From NCBI GenBank assembly GCA_947652605.1, contig CANTFG010000007.1, forward strand, positions 27,609 to 91,608: 64,000 nucleotides of DNA. Reading direction: 5' to 3'. This document shows, in pieces, positions 32,573-43,978 of the stretch. A program made the position numbers and the translations under genes. The DNA is from Elmis aenea (Eukaryota > Arthropoda > Insecta > Coleoptera > Elmidae). The notes beneath the pieces were generated by a model. That model did not search any database, was not told the DNA's origin, and saw nothing but the letters and a program-made list of their open reading frames with translations. Position 1 is the first letter of the stretch. Every line of letters begins with the position of its first letter.

Positions 32573-33998
32573 AACTAATTATAAGATTAAACAAAAAATA
32601 TTAAAAAGTCATAGAACACTAGATTTTAACGATTTTTGAAATATTAGCAAGAGTAAAGCACTTAAAATATCTTAAAAAATAAAAATAAAAATTTGACCGT
32701 CAAAATTCATATCTAGTCTAATTTTGAGATTCTAAATGACTTTTTCCTATAAACTTTTTTTGTATCTATTAAAATAAGGGCACTTTACTGTTGTTAATAT
32801 TTCAAAAATCGATAAAATCTAGTGTCCTATGACATTTTAACAACTTTTTTTTAATTTTAAAATTAGTTTTAGACCATGCACCAACTTTTATCAAGAATAA
32901 AATTTTCTGAGAAATCGATAATTCTTTTTTCCATTTGTTGCAGACTTTTAGAATGACGCTGTATAAAGTTTATAAATATTAAAATAATACAAGATCTTAG
33001 AAATAGAGTAATTATTACAGAATTGGTCAAAGTTAATCCTTAATTAAATTTTTGAGGCAATCTTAAAATGCCTTTTCACGTCCATATGAGTTTATTATGA
33101 TTTTACTTAACATTTTCTGTGTAAATCTCATTTCATAAAAATGTATGTTACTTTTTTAACGACATACCATTTGACTGTGAAAAAAATCACATGGATAAAG
33201 GGCCACGGTCTGAATTGTTTGCTATATTTAAAAAAACTCTAAACAAATGATCTACAGAGAAAAAAAATATCGAAATTATTTAACAATTAAATATCCCTCC
33301 ATAACGGTTTAATAAAACGCGTGCATTTAATCTAGTTATCTCTTTTCATTCAATACCATTTAGTAAAACGAGACCATGCACTGTTCGCATGAGTTATAGA
33401 ATGTTTCGGCTTGCTGTGTATGTTATGTTGTAAAAACAAGTTGTTATTAAAAACAAAGGTGTAATGGATTACCTTATTCAATTACTTTAACATACCTAAT
33501 GATATTGTAATAAGTTTGTAAATACTAGCTATTATTATTTAATTAAAACTTTGTAGCTTTTACATGAAAAATACCTTCTATTTTTTTAACGTGCAACAAA
33601 CTTTCTATTTTTTAAACTTATCTTATTGTTACTATAAACAGTAGCAAATATTTGTTTGTAAAATTGACGGATGCATTTCTCTTAAATGCAACGTTCTTGT
33701 TTAAATAACGAATTTAACCGTTTGATTGGCAGGTTCAATGACCTCTCCGCCTCCAAGGGACGTGTTTAATAAAATTTTGTAAAAAAAAGTTATTATTACA
33801 CAAGTAGATGGACCATTTTCATCACTTATTTAATTTTTTGAGACAATGTTTTATTAGTTTTACAAATCTATAGAGATAGATGGTCTTTAAAGCAGATAAT
33901 ACAAATAAAACGAACATTTCAAAAACTTTGTTTATTTCATATTTTTTATTACCCTATACTTATAGGATAATTTGTACAAAACTTTGGAAATAATAACA
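32573..33998. repeat. Segmental duplication, copy 2
   Basis: Near-identical to 28888-30298. It ends exactly where gene B should continue into its recombinase exons, so the duplication or conversion event has replaced them. Confidence 0.9.
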
Positions 33999-34227
33999 TA
34001 AAATTTATAATAACACTCAAATTTAAAAAATTTGTAATATTTATGTTGGGTATATTGTATTATTTGATTTTCATTGAAAACTGTTACTTTACTTTAACAT
34101 TTTAAAAATTAATGCAACCAACTATTTAATGCATGGTCGAATTACATTCTGTCAGAATCAAATAAAAAACAGGTACTAGATACCATGCAGTTTCAAACTA
34201 CAAAGTCGACTCGCCACTCTGATTTAT

Positions 34228-36085
34228 TTAATCACTTGTTTGAGCTTGTTTGAGTAGGCTGTCTGAAGATGACGTAAGGGCTCGATTAATTAGCAAATTT
34301 GCACATTTTACCAAACTAAATCCCAATTTAAGTGCCAATGATGGTGTAGCAAATCTTCCAGTTTCCTCATCAAAACCTGCCAGTACTTTGGTGCAGTCTA
34401 CGACTAAATCAAAGTGAGCTGGGCACAATGCATCTGCCAGCCCACTTATTTCTGACTTTTTACATATTTCTTCCACAAGACGAGCCAGCTCTCTCATTTT
34501 TGTTGCGATATATGTTGCCAAATGTTTTTCGTTTAAATCGTTATGTCGTTGGCATAAACTGGAACCAAACCGCAAAATTAGCCAATCACTTCTAATTATC
34601 CTGAAAATATTGTCCTGAGTTATTCTTGACAGCACCCTATCTTTAAGAAGGGTCGATGCATCGGGAAGTATTGGCAAAAGATTATTGCTAATCCCTTGAT
34701 ATCGAGTCCATTTCTTCCTTGTCGTTCCACAATGTTTCATGTGTCTATAAAGTGAGACTCTCGTTACCCAAAGAAAACAATTAGAACATGGAACAAAATC
34801 GTCTGACGCTCTTATAAAGTCTGGTCTTCGACTAACAATCAAATTTCCCTCTCCACCACGTAACACGGCACAATTGTTCTTAAAATTCCCTCTTTTTCTA
34901 AGGTCTGCCAGGATTTGCAACCTCTTTGGATCACTCATTGACAATTTGGACATGTTAAGCACCATATTTTCATCCTTGTGTCTTCGTGTTAGATGTCTAG
35001 GTAACTGAAAAACAAGCTGTCCACAGTATAAGCAGCACTGCTTCTTATCGCGCTTTTTCTTTGGCAGTACCAATTTTGAAACGCAAGGTAATGTCGACTC
35101 TTCATCTGAAAAACGACAGCCATGCACAGATAAAAATAAAGTGGCTCGGCCATGTTGTTTATCAACAAAGCTCTTAATTATTTAAAAAAAAAAAACAGAC
35201 ATATTAGACAATTTGTAGAGAGTAACGGGACAGTGGTCATATAAACCCAATGACCACCGTCCCGTTACTCTCTACAAATTATTCTATGGTCGTCATTTTT
35301 GGTTAGACGATATTTGTTTAATAACCAAGCTAGCAAAATATGAAATAAACACACACCTGAATGTGAATATGTTGATTGGTCAGTTGGTACAATTTCAATG
35401 GTAACTGGTGACAAATTTTCACAAGGCTGACCTTCTGCGTTAATTGAACTGCTTGCCGAGATCAGGTCCTCGGTGCTTAAATCTAAAACTGTTAAACATA
35501 CATGAAAAATGAAAAGTGTTGTTAAGCTAAACTCCAATTACCGTCTAATGTTGTGCCACTTGGGTTTTCTTCTACAAAAACATCGTCAAGTGGAGAATCA
35601 TTGAAGGACCTCCTCGGATGACTGCAGTCGGACAAGGGACTGTCGTAATCGTTCCCGCTTACGAATAATCGTCGTGGCGGAAGACTTATTGTACGCGGAC
35701 TCGAAACACTCAACACTCTGCAGTTGTAACGCTTTGGGGTAGATAGTGGACTTGATAATTTTACATTCTCATTCAAAGGTGTCGACGGTGTAGGCAAATG
35801 CCACTCATGTGTTACACTGCTTACGAGCTGATTCTCATTTGTTAACGAACTTGTAGAATTGAAGTAATTTTTTTCCGGTGCTGAAATAAACAAAACCTTT
35901 TAAGTGATTTAATCATTAAACTACATTTTCCAGTACTTACATGTGTGGGACAGATTAGCTTGAGAATTTTTCAATAACTGCCTTCTCAAAGTCGATACTT
36001 CCAATTTATTGCCGCTTCCTACAATTATAGCTGGATACCTGACAGAATTTACTGGATTCAAATCAAACCAGGATTGTTTTTTATG
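34228..36085 (-). CDS. Zinc-finger protein of the recombinase-like family, gene B
   Basis: Exons, read on the minus strand: a possible first piece at about 36085-35943 (LNPVNSVRYPAIIVGSGNK), 35880-35542, 35482-35357, and 35105-34228. The last three join in phase through GT-AG introns. The encoded tail has two zinc-finger-like motifs, CLYCGQLVFQLPRHLTRRH and CSNCFLWVTRVSLYRHMKHC. A helical region follows (DRVLSRITQDNIFRIIRSDW, then KHLATYIATKMRELARLVEE), possibly the DNA-binding arm that precedes a recombinase fold. The frame stops at 34228, before any catalytic domain. The first piece does not join in phase with the next exon (it ends two bases short compared with gene A), so the start is uncertain. 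The copy is probably truncated, but three exons stay open and may still make a zinc-finger protein. Confidence 0.5.
35213..35282. repeat. 70-bp hairpin inside an intron of gene B
   Basis: AATTTGTAGAGAGTAACGGG followed by ACAGTGGTCAT is repeated in inverted orientation after an 8-base loop (ATAAACCC). About 30 of 31 bases pair. It lies between exons 35105 and 35357. It could be a minimal foldback element or a structured RNA. Confidence 0.8.
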
Positions 36086-36089
36086 GTTT

Positions 36090-36800
36090 ATCAAGTATTT
36101 TGCAAACAGTTTTTGAGGTTATGTAACCCAAGGGCTTCTATTTCTTGCAGAAAACGACGAGTATCGACCTATAGGAACATAGTGCGACCGTCTACTAATG
36201 TTACAACTTATAAGCTAACTTTAGTGTAAATTTGAAGGTGGCAGGGTCTTTTGTTAAAATTGGGCTTTCGTCTCCGGGGGTGGCCAATATTGTTTTAACA
36301 TGATAGGCATATGGAGGCTGTGAATTTATAGTTACCCTGCAAAACTGAAGGTTTTAACTTTTTTTTTAAGGAAGATATTTAATATTGCCAATTTTTATTG
36401 CGAAAGTTACGCGGGTTATTTATACATATGTATATGTAAGTTATAAAATTGTAAACAAAATTAGCAAAAACGCTAAATAAATACTCTATGATATGGTCCG
36501 ATAATTCTTGGTAGTCTAAATTAAAGAACAGAAACGAAATATCTTTTCCTAGTTAAATAAACATAGACCGTAATCCATAACCTTGAACTGCGTCAGCTGA
36601 AACGCTGAGAGGCAAGCGGACAAGGTCAGACACATTTGTACCGAAAATTATCATTTAAATAAATTTTCCATATGTCGGGTTACAATCTCTCTCTTTTTCA
36701 ACGGACAATATGGTGTCAAACAAAGACAGAGATATGTTTAAATGTGTACGTACTACGTTATATACTTATATATATGTTATATTTCTATGCCTATCACGCC
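36090..36800. repeat. R2 copy 2 and duplicated gene tail
   Basis: 36175-36420 is the second copy of repeat R2 (see 4760-5030). 36570-36760 is the diverged partner of 32185-32370. The small frame that begins near 36710 runs through the latter and is not conserved between the copies. Confidence 0.6.
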
Positions 36801-37363
36801 ACTGCTACTCGCTAGACGATAAAATAATTCTCTCTGTACATAGGTATAAAGTGTACACCAATATAAAATGTCACCCCTTAAATGTTTTTTTCTTTAAAAT
36901 AACTTTCGATTGTGATTTAGAAAAACGGTACAAAATGTATGAATACTATTTTTATTTAGAAAATGTAAACTACTTTAAAACAATGATATCAACTATTAAC
37001 TACAACAGTGTACTACAGTTTTACCCCTCTAACTTTAAATTTAGCAAATCCGTTAATTAGGGATGTGTAGTCTATTCTAAAACACTTCACAATAGATACA
37101 TGCACTAATAACATTTAAAAACAGCTGAGACAGGTATTCCTGTTAATTTGCACTCATCTATTTGTTGCAGGGTTGAGCTGATTAATTAAACATCACCATT
37201 TAGCACTGATTTTTTCAAAATTCTTAATCATTATATTTAATTTTTCATTTTGACAAAAATTCACCAATGAATTAAATAAATTGGTTATTAAATATATTAG
37301 CACAAAACAGATATAGCATGTGAATATGTCACTAAATTCGATAATATGGTACATTTGATTTAA
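36801..37363. other. Non-coding AT-rich stretch
   Basis: No gene or clear repeat was recognised. Confidence 0.45.
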
Positions 37364-37849
37364 CCCTTGAAATGCTGAGTGGGGTCCTATAGGGGCCCCA
37401 GAAAGTATTTTTCTTTAATAACTTTGTAAGTTATTTCTTGTAAATTTTCATATTTCATGTATTTTCTCCTTTTTTCATTGCCAAGTATTGTAGATTGTTT
37501 GTCTATTTTAAACACTTTACCGTAATTTTATTTTTACATAATGTAACCTACTGGGGTCTCCTACCGTAATTAGTGTGTAGTCAGTCATTTCTCGCGCAAT
37601 AAGTCGCTTGATAACGCCGACCGCACACGTGTTTCATGTTTTTACGGCGGTCCTGTGAGTCAGCAGAATTGCAATACCCCGTCGTACCCCGCTGCTGGGA
37701 GTGGACGTCCTTTCAAAAAATGTTTATTTTATAATTATATCAATATTTTTAACATATTTATTTTGTTATTTTCAATTTTTTAACATGGGGTCCCATGAAG
37801 ACCCCACTTCGTTATTAGTGTTGTCAAAAACTGTACAGCATTTCAAGAG
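37364..37849. mobile_element. piggyBac-type MITE in TTAA
   Basis: The element starts CCCTTGAAATGCTG and ends CAGCATTTCAAGAG (13 of 14 bases inverted). It is flanked on both sides by TTAA (37360-37363 and 37850-37853). TTAA targets and CCC-type ends are typical of the piggyBac superfamily. GGGGTCC and GGGGCCCC words near the left end and GGGGTCCCATGAAGACCCC near the right end form further small palindromes. It is 486 bp with no coding capacity. Confidence 0.82.
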
Positions 37850-37853
37850 TTAA

Positions 37854-38713
37854 ATCAAAAAAATCTGATTTAAATCAAATAAATCGTTTTTTTTAAATTT
37901 AAATAAAAAAACTATTTTTTTATCCACCCTGATTTGTTGTTTGTTGTTATTGGGAACATTATATGGCCAAATTAACGAAAATTTCGTGCATAAAAAATCT
38001 ATTAAAATAATCGACCGGAACTTATTTAAACGTACAATGTATTAAATAATCTTGATTAGTGTTTCAATTCAATTAATATCATTACCTACGTAAAATTTGA
38101 CTCAAAAAATGTATAAAATGTGTTTATCCTATTTTTGTCATAAACTTAAGTTTATTTATTTTGGTGCCCACCAATTATTGTGTATTTTGTTTTAAAATCA
38201 TTCCTAAATTACTTGTCGATATATTTCTTACTCATTGCCAATTACCTCATGACTAGCAGCTGCTAAAAAGCAACACAATCATAAATTAATTACAAGTTGT
38301 TAAACTACAGCTTTGTTATAAAAAAACAAATCCCAATAGTGCATATAAATTTAATATAATCTTTTCTACCACCCCTAGGGTGCCAGGCGAAAGGGCGGCA
38401 AGCGGCCCTTTGATGCCCACTAGACTAAAAAACTAAAAAGCGGCGCCATTTCAGGTAATTGCCAAGGGCGCCTAAAACATTGCTACTGCTCTGCCATGAC
38501 GTCGTATAGCAAATATTTAAGTTCTAAATTTTACACCGAAATCTAAATTATTTTCACTTATAAATGCATTTCCAAACATTTGTCGTTCCTTGATCACTTT
38601 GCCATCTGGTATCGAGAAATAAACATATACACACGCCGGGCGTCGTTATGTGTGATTCAAACTTGAATGCAGTTTTTTAAATAATAAATCAAATAATTTT
38701 TTATAATTTCAAA
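37854..38713. other. Non-coding stretch, includes 3' region of the PH gene
   Basis: The stop of the minus-strand PH-domain gene is at 38714, so the 3'-UTR lies here. TTTATT words near 38151 and a TTTAAT near 38349 are possible inverted polyadenylation signals. ATAAAAAATCTATTAAAATA at about 37990 has a relative near 32046. Nothing else was recognised. Confidence 0.4.
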
Positions 38714-39628
38714 TTATGGAAATACTACATTTACAATTCGATTTGAAGTCGATGTGGATGAAAAACTTTTCAAAAATAATTTCTGGCCTTCAAATAATGA
38801 ATAAAAACTGTTCGGTTTTGTTACGACCGGCATTTCGGTCGTCGAAGCATACACTGGGCGTCGCACTTCGGCTGTGCATTCACGTGTTGTCGCCGCGCGG
38901 ATAGAAGTATGAACACTATTCAACTGGGTATCGGAATTAATCAGTCTTTTATTAGTTCTAAAAATAGTGGCAAACTGTTTTGAATCTTGTTCGTCAGTCT
39001 TGGTTTCAAAATATTTACAAATTTGTCGAACTCCAATTATGGAGCTTGGACAATTTGTAAGGTCGTGCATCGAACGTGTTCTCTGACTGGAATCCACCAA
39101 TTTTTTCAAGGACACGTCTTCTGTGCTACGTACTTTGCGTCCAAGTCGGCATAAAGATTCAAAGAGTAACAACTTTTCTCGGACAGGAACGTAATTGTCA
39201 GAATTTTGGCATTTTTTTAGTATAACCTCCACCGCTTTCTCATCGTTTTGGGTTTTCAGGACTGGACCGTCCACCACATCTTCAGAAATTTTACCATTCA
39301 CAATGTTGGCAATATTATTTCCGGCGGAGGTTTTACTTTTGTTGATAATATTATTATTTTCGTTAAAACCTTTGCATATGGAGATTGGCATAGACGATGG
39401 ACCTGAAGGTGAAGACTCGTTGGTTGCGCACACATCGCACTGCGTTTTAGTAATTTCCTTAAGGCAATTAAAGTTCCAGTCTTTGTCACAGTATTCTTGA
39501 TTTTTTCTGTTCCAACATTCGGTTAAAGTTAGAATATCCAAATATTTGACGGCATCCAAAGGTGTTTGACTTATCAGTTCGATAGCGATGGTTTTGACCC
39601 ATAAGTCAAATGCACGCTCATTGGCTGT
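38714..39628 (-). CDS. PH-domain protein, last coding exon
   Basis: On the minus strand a polypyrimidine tract and AG precede TANERAFDLWVKTIAIELI, the C-terminal helix expected at the end of a pleckstrin-homology domain. The exon continues 304 residues to a TAA at 38714. The reading phase at the 3' splice site (phase 0) matches the donor of the exon at 54764-54972. The tail is mostly low in recognisable domains but contains PVREKLLLFESLCRLG and IGVRQICKYFETK, which look like conserved short motifs. PH domains bind phosphoinositides or proteins at membranes. A RhoGEF or adaptor role is possible but not shown by this sequence, so I give no gene name. Confidence 0.72.
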   Translation of the reverse strand, partial: TANERAFDLWVKTIAIELISQTPLDAVKYLDILTLTECWNRKNQEYCDKDWNFNCLKEITKTQCDVCATNESSPSGPSSMPISICKGFNENNNIINKSKTSAGNNIANIVNGKISEDVVDGPVLKTQNDEKAVEVILKKCQNSDNYVPVREKLLLFESLCRLGRKVRSTEDVSLKKLVDSSQRTRSMHDLTNCPSSIIGVRQICKYFETKTDEQDSKQFATIFRTNKRLINSDTQLNSVHTSIRAATTRECTAEVRRPVYASTTEMPVVTKPNSFYSLFEGQKLFLKSFSSTSTSNRIVNVVFP

Positions 39629-39689
39629 CTGAAAAAAAAACAGACATTAACTTAAAATATTTAACCGGAGCATCAACATTCTGTTGTCG

Positions 39690-40350
39690 TAGTGTATATT
39701 ACAGTGATGACCAACAGTAAAATAAATAGCAGAGTTTTTTTTAAAGATTTCAATATTTTAAAAATTTAAAAAAGGTATTCTACAAATTCTTCGCGGCCCC
39801 CTTAAAAATCTTTTAAGGCCCCCTAGGATCCGCTGCTTAACGTTACCGCTTACCGCTGCACAAAAATGGTAGGTACCTACTTAAAAATAGTCATTTTGCA
39901 GTAGCGTTGGCCATAAAACCGTCCGAGATCAAATTGAAACTCTCTTATTTACCGATGCACGCATCCTTGGCGCGAAAAAAAGTAAAAAAAATTGATAATA
40001 CATCTAAAAAAAAAAACGCGAAAGACGAACCCCCGGAGCGGTTTTTCCTCCGAGTTCATTCAAAAATGATCACCAAAACTTCAATAGCTTTTTTGTTTTT
40101 CATTCGACATTTTTCTTTTTAGTCTTAAAATGTAGCCAAAAATGGTTACATTTGGTGATGTGTAAATGGTGCACTTTCTTTTGTTTTAAGTGCCATTTAC
40201 GGCTGCCTGGAAATGATGCTTGAAAATGTTCATTTTTGCGGTGGCGCTGGTCGAGGAACGAAATTTATTTTGTTTCTGATGTGCGCATGCTTTACGAGTA
40301 AACTTTGCAAAGTTTTTGAAAATCGACCAAACGGTTCCAGAAAATAACGC
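39690..40350. repeat. hAT remnant and foldback-core copy
   Basis: 39740-39840 resembles the right end of the hAT element at 52742-54438 (TTCGCGGCCCCCTTAAAAAT), without its outer terminus. 39895-40350 is related to the centre of the foldback repeat at 5268-5490. Confidence 0.55.
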
Positions 40351-41156
40351 GTGCGAAAATTTAAGAATTTAGTAGGTAGGTCACGAGGTCACGACTAACA
40401 TTCTGAGCAAAAGTATTGAAACAGACAAATATCTAGAACACTATTAAAGATATTACAATGCAATTTGTTATCTGACCGTTATTGTATATTTCAAATTTGA
40501 TAAAAATATTGAGGTTGCAATACGACTTCCGGTTCAACCGGACACTGACTCAAACTTTGGAGTTTTAAAGGGAACACCCTGTTTATTTTTATATTTTTAG
40601 ATTATTCCTCTTTAAATTAACTTACAAATTGTATTGTATTAAATGAGTCTAAAGTCAACCGTTTTTGTGAAATTTACATTTGTATGATAATTTTGAGCGA
40701 TAATGGAAATAAGTTTGAAATTTAGATTAGCAATAAATTAATTAACGCTTCCACTACCAAAATTTTTAAAATATTATACAGGGCGTTTTATACGCGTGGT
40801 CAAACTTGTGTAACTTTAAACATCGATAACTCATTTTTCTTAAATACAACACTATACTTTTACATAGTCTTATAGAAAATTTAATTGATCTTCAAAAACA
40901 TTAAGCATAATTTATCCTAAAATTGATTTTTTATGGGATATCGCGATTTTATTGGTAATTATTAGGACAACTTACTTTTTTCAAGTAGGTTAGGAAGGTA
41001 GACATAGACAGTGGAAATTTTGAAACAGTTAAAAAAAAAACAAGAAAGTTATAATTTAATCATTTCGCTACTAATTTTTGACATTTATTTAGATATAATT
41101 TTACCATTCCTTAATCTAGGTTTCTTAAATTATTCATGCATTTATTCATTGGATCA
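40351..41156. other. Intronic non-coding stretch
   Basis: ACTTCCGGTTCAACCGGACA near 40528 and AGGGAACACCCTG near 40569 resemble words in the arms of the foldback element at 50443-51488. No boundaries could be drawn and no gene was seen. Confidence 0.4.
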
Positions 41157-41164
41157 GTGTGATG

Positions 41165-42317
41165 TAGTGATTGCAATACCGGTATACCGGTATACCGTGC
41201 CATTTTACAATAACGAAATACCGTCTCATTTAATGGTCTAATACCGGTATTCGGTATTAATTTTTTTTTTTTTTTAATTTGATTTTTATTATTTTATAAT
41301 TGCAGTCTGCCATAAATAAAAAAATAGCAATAAATGCAAAACACAAAATTGTGCCACAAAATGATGTATTTAAGTTAATTAAAAGAGAGATGATATTATT
41401 AGAAGACGAAAGAATATTGCAACATTGGAATATTTGTTGTCAGTTCCAAGGCTTACTGTTAAAAAATATTGCAATTTCTCTTAACTTTATCAAAAATTCT
41501 TAATAACTCGAAAATTATTGCAGATAGGTATAGGAAACGCTAATATAGATTGATGTAGAATTTACTTTTGAATTAGAAAATGAAAAAAAAAATTGGGCAT
41601 TGTATTTGAAAAAAACGAGTTTTATTGGTCTTAAATTGTATTAAAAGAAAATTAAATTTTGGACACCCTGTAAGTAATGCATCGATTGCAAAAATTCTTC
41701 TATGCATAGTCTAAATTTAAGCGTTTTCTCTTCAAAAATGGCGGCGATAGATAATATTAAGCATTACGATGAAAATCAAAAAATTTCAAAAAAGTCCAAA
41801 AATCTAAAAAAACGACTGCACTTAGGTATGTTATTAATAGTCCCTCTAAAATAACGTGTTAAATCCAAAAATGCAATAAAAAATAGACCATTGTATTTGA
41901 AATAAGAAAGTAGACGTCACTTTCCGGTATTTCCGGAAGGGTCGCCATCTTGAAAATATTTTCATTAAACAGATCAGATGTCATTATGGTCATAACCAAC
42001 ATTTCAGATCAATACCCTTTTTCATTCTTCATATATTTTTAATGCCCAGTCCAAATCAATTAGGTATATCTTCAGTTTTTTGTGTCCATATTTTTTTACA
42101 GATTATGTAATTTTTTAAGTTTCTTTATTTTATGTAAATTTGTGTTTTGACATTATACTTGCTATATGTACATATGTGTAAAATGCATATATTGTATTTG
42201 CAAAATTAATACTTTTTTTAAAAAAGCAATACCGGTATTAATACCGGTATACCGGTATTACTTGCGAATAAATACCGAATACCGGTATTGAATTTTGGTC
42301 CGGTATTGCAATCACTA
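41165..42317. mobile_element. hAT-type non-autonomous element
   Basis: The ends TAGTGATTGCAATACCGG and CCGGTATTGCAATCACTA are inverted copies. They are flanked by a perfect 8-bp duplication GTGTGATG (41157-41164 and 42318-42325), the hallmark of hAT. The subterminal regions carry repeated ATACCGGTAT palindromes at both ends, which could be transposase-binding sites. The interior shows no transposase. Confidence 0.88.
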
Positions 42318-42442
42318 GTGTGATGAGACAATTACTAAATTCTATAAACAATTTTTTTTGTTTATAATACGACTTTCTGTTTAACTGGAAACGGAACCAA
42401 CCCTGCCCTTTTAATTAATTTAAAGATAAATCAGGTCAGTAC

Positions 42443-43068
42443 TGTGACGGACCGTACTGTACATAGGCCGCACTGTTGTGGAAGAGTACTTATTACTCTT
42501 ATATTTATTGTTGTTAGTTATGGCTCGTGATCGTCTTTGTAACGTGGTTGGACCCTCAAACGTTGTTTTACGTAGTACACAGGTCTAGAGCAATTAGTAC
42601 ACAGTAAGCAACAAATAAAACACAACAATTTTAACAACAAACTCCTTTATTTTTCGACTGGCTGTACATTTCTCTGGGGTTGGAACTTAACTAACTGCGT
42701 GACTGTCGCAAGGTTTTAGGTTCCCTGTTGCTGTCCCTTTTTTATTGTAGTTGCATCTTTGTCATTCTTTCCTATAAACACATATTTGTACGAGTAGTTT
42801 GTTCTGCTTATGATGTACAACTTTATCAACAAATCATTTGTTGATTGACGAAACCCAAATGCTGGCGTTGTAGGACCCAAGTTATGGCCGTAATATTTTA
42901 ACGTTAATGTGTTTCACTAAAGTTGAAATTCTCATAACTTGGCCCTTTTCAAGTGTTACTTGTTTTAGTAACTGGTGCATCAGCATTTGTTGCAATGTTA
43001 TTCATTTAAAAGTTAATGAAATAACATTGAAGTAAATTAAAATAATTGATCTCAGGCGGGGTGTCACA
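42443..43068 (-). repeat. 3' LTR of element 3
   Basis: It appears identical to 49636-50261 over its 626 bases. On the minus strand the tract AGGGGGGGAA (43069-43078) lies directly before it. Confidence 0.9.
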
Positions 43069-43078
43069 TTCCCCCCCT
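43069..43078 (-). promoter_or_regulatory. Polypurine tract of element 3
   Basis: The plus-strand TTCCCCCCCT reads AGGGGGGGAA on the minus strand, adjacent to the 3' LTR. Confidence 0.75.
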
Positions 43079-43237
43079 GGGTTCGGTGGTTTGCGATTTA
43101 GCAATACCGCCGAATCCATTAAAGACGTTGGCAATCAGACATTAAAATCAATTTTTTTTTTCTTTTTGTTTGGGAAAAACAAGTATGGACAGGATGTGGA
43201 TGCACATGAATATCTGCCCTTTTTCTCTTTTTTTTTT

Positions 43238-43976
43238 TTTTGATAATGAATTATTATTATTATTATTTTTTTTTTTTTTTATTTTTTTTAATTTTTTTTT
43301 TTTTTTTTTTTAATATTATTTTGGTTCAGCTATCAGTATGTAGGAGGAAGGAATTGTGGAGTGGCTAATTGCGGGGTAAAGGGGAATTGGAATTGGATGC
43401 ATGTAATTCAAGAGGTTGTTGTTGGTGACCCCAGGCTCGCAACCGATTTTTCATCGCTTCGTTTTTTTTTTTTGTTTTTTTTTTTGTTTTTGTTTTTTGG
43501 TTTTTTTTTTTGGTTTTTTTTTTGTTTTTTGTTTTTTGTTTGTCTTTTTTTTGTTTTTTTTTTTTGGTTTTTTGTTTTTGTTTTTTTTTTTTGTTTTGTT
43601 TTGTTTTGTTTTTTTTTTTTTTTTTTTTTATTTCGTTTTTTGTTTTGTTTTTTGTTTGTTTTTTGTTTCGTTTTTGTTCTGTTTTTTGTTTTGTTTTTTG
43701 TTTTGTTTTTTGTTTTGTTTTTTGTTTTGTTTTTTGTTTTGTTTTTTGTTTTGTTTTTTGTTTTGTTTTTTGTTTTGTTTTTTGTTTTGTTTTTTGTTTT
43801 GTTTTTTGTTTTGTTTTTTGTTTTGTTTTTTGTTTTGTTTTTTGTTTTGTTTTTTGTTTTGTTTTTTGTTTTGTTTTTTGTTTTGTTTTTTGTTTTGTTT
43901 TTTGTTTTGTTTTTTGTTTTTTGTTTTGTTTTTTGTTTTTTGTTTTGTTTTTTGTTTTGTTTTTTGTTTTGTTTTT
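43238..43976. repeat. Poly-T runs and a 12-bp microsatellite
   Basis: Long T tracts and TTA runs at 43222-43312 are followed, after a short unique stretch, by a T/G-only region (43455-43976). From about 43675 the unit TTTTTTGTTTTG repeats with few interruptions. All three forward frames stay open because TG-only DNA lacks TAA and TAG. The resulting Phe/Leu/Val/Cys strings are not genes. Confidence 0.92.
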
Positions 43977-43978
43977 TA

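Noticed and set aside
35213..35282. Hairpin as a transcription terminator
   Set aside because: It lies in an intron of a eukaryotic gene; Rho-independent terminators do not apply.
36710..37060. 116-residue frame with hydrophobic stretches
   Set aside because: It begins in a duplicated gene tail and is not kept in the partner copy; AT-rich and without domain.
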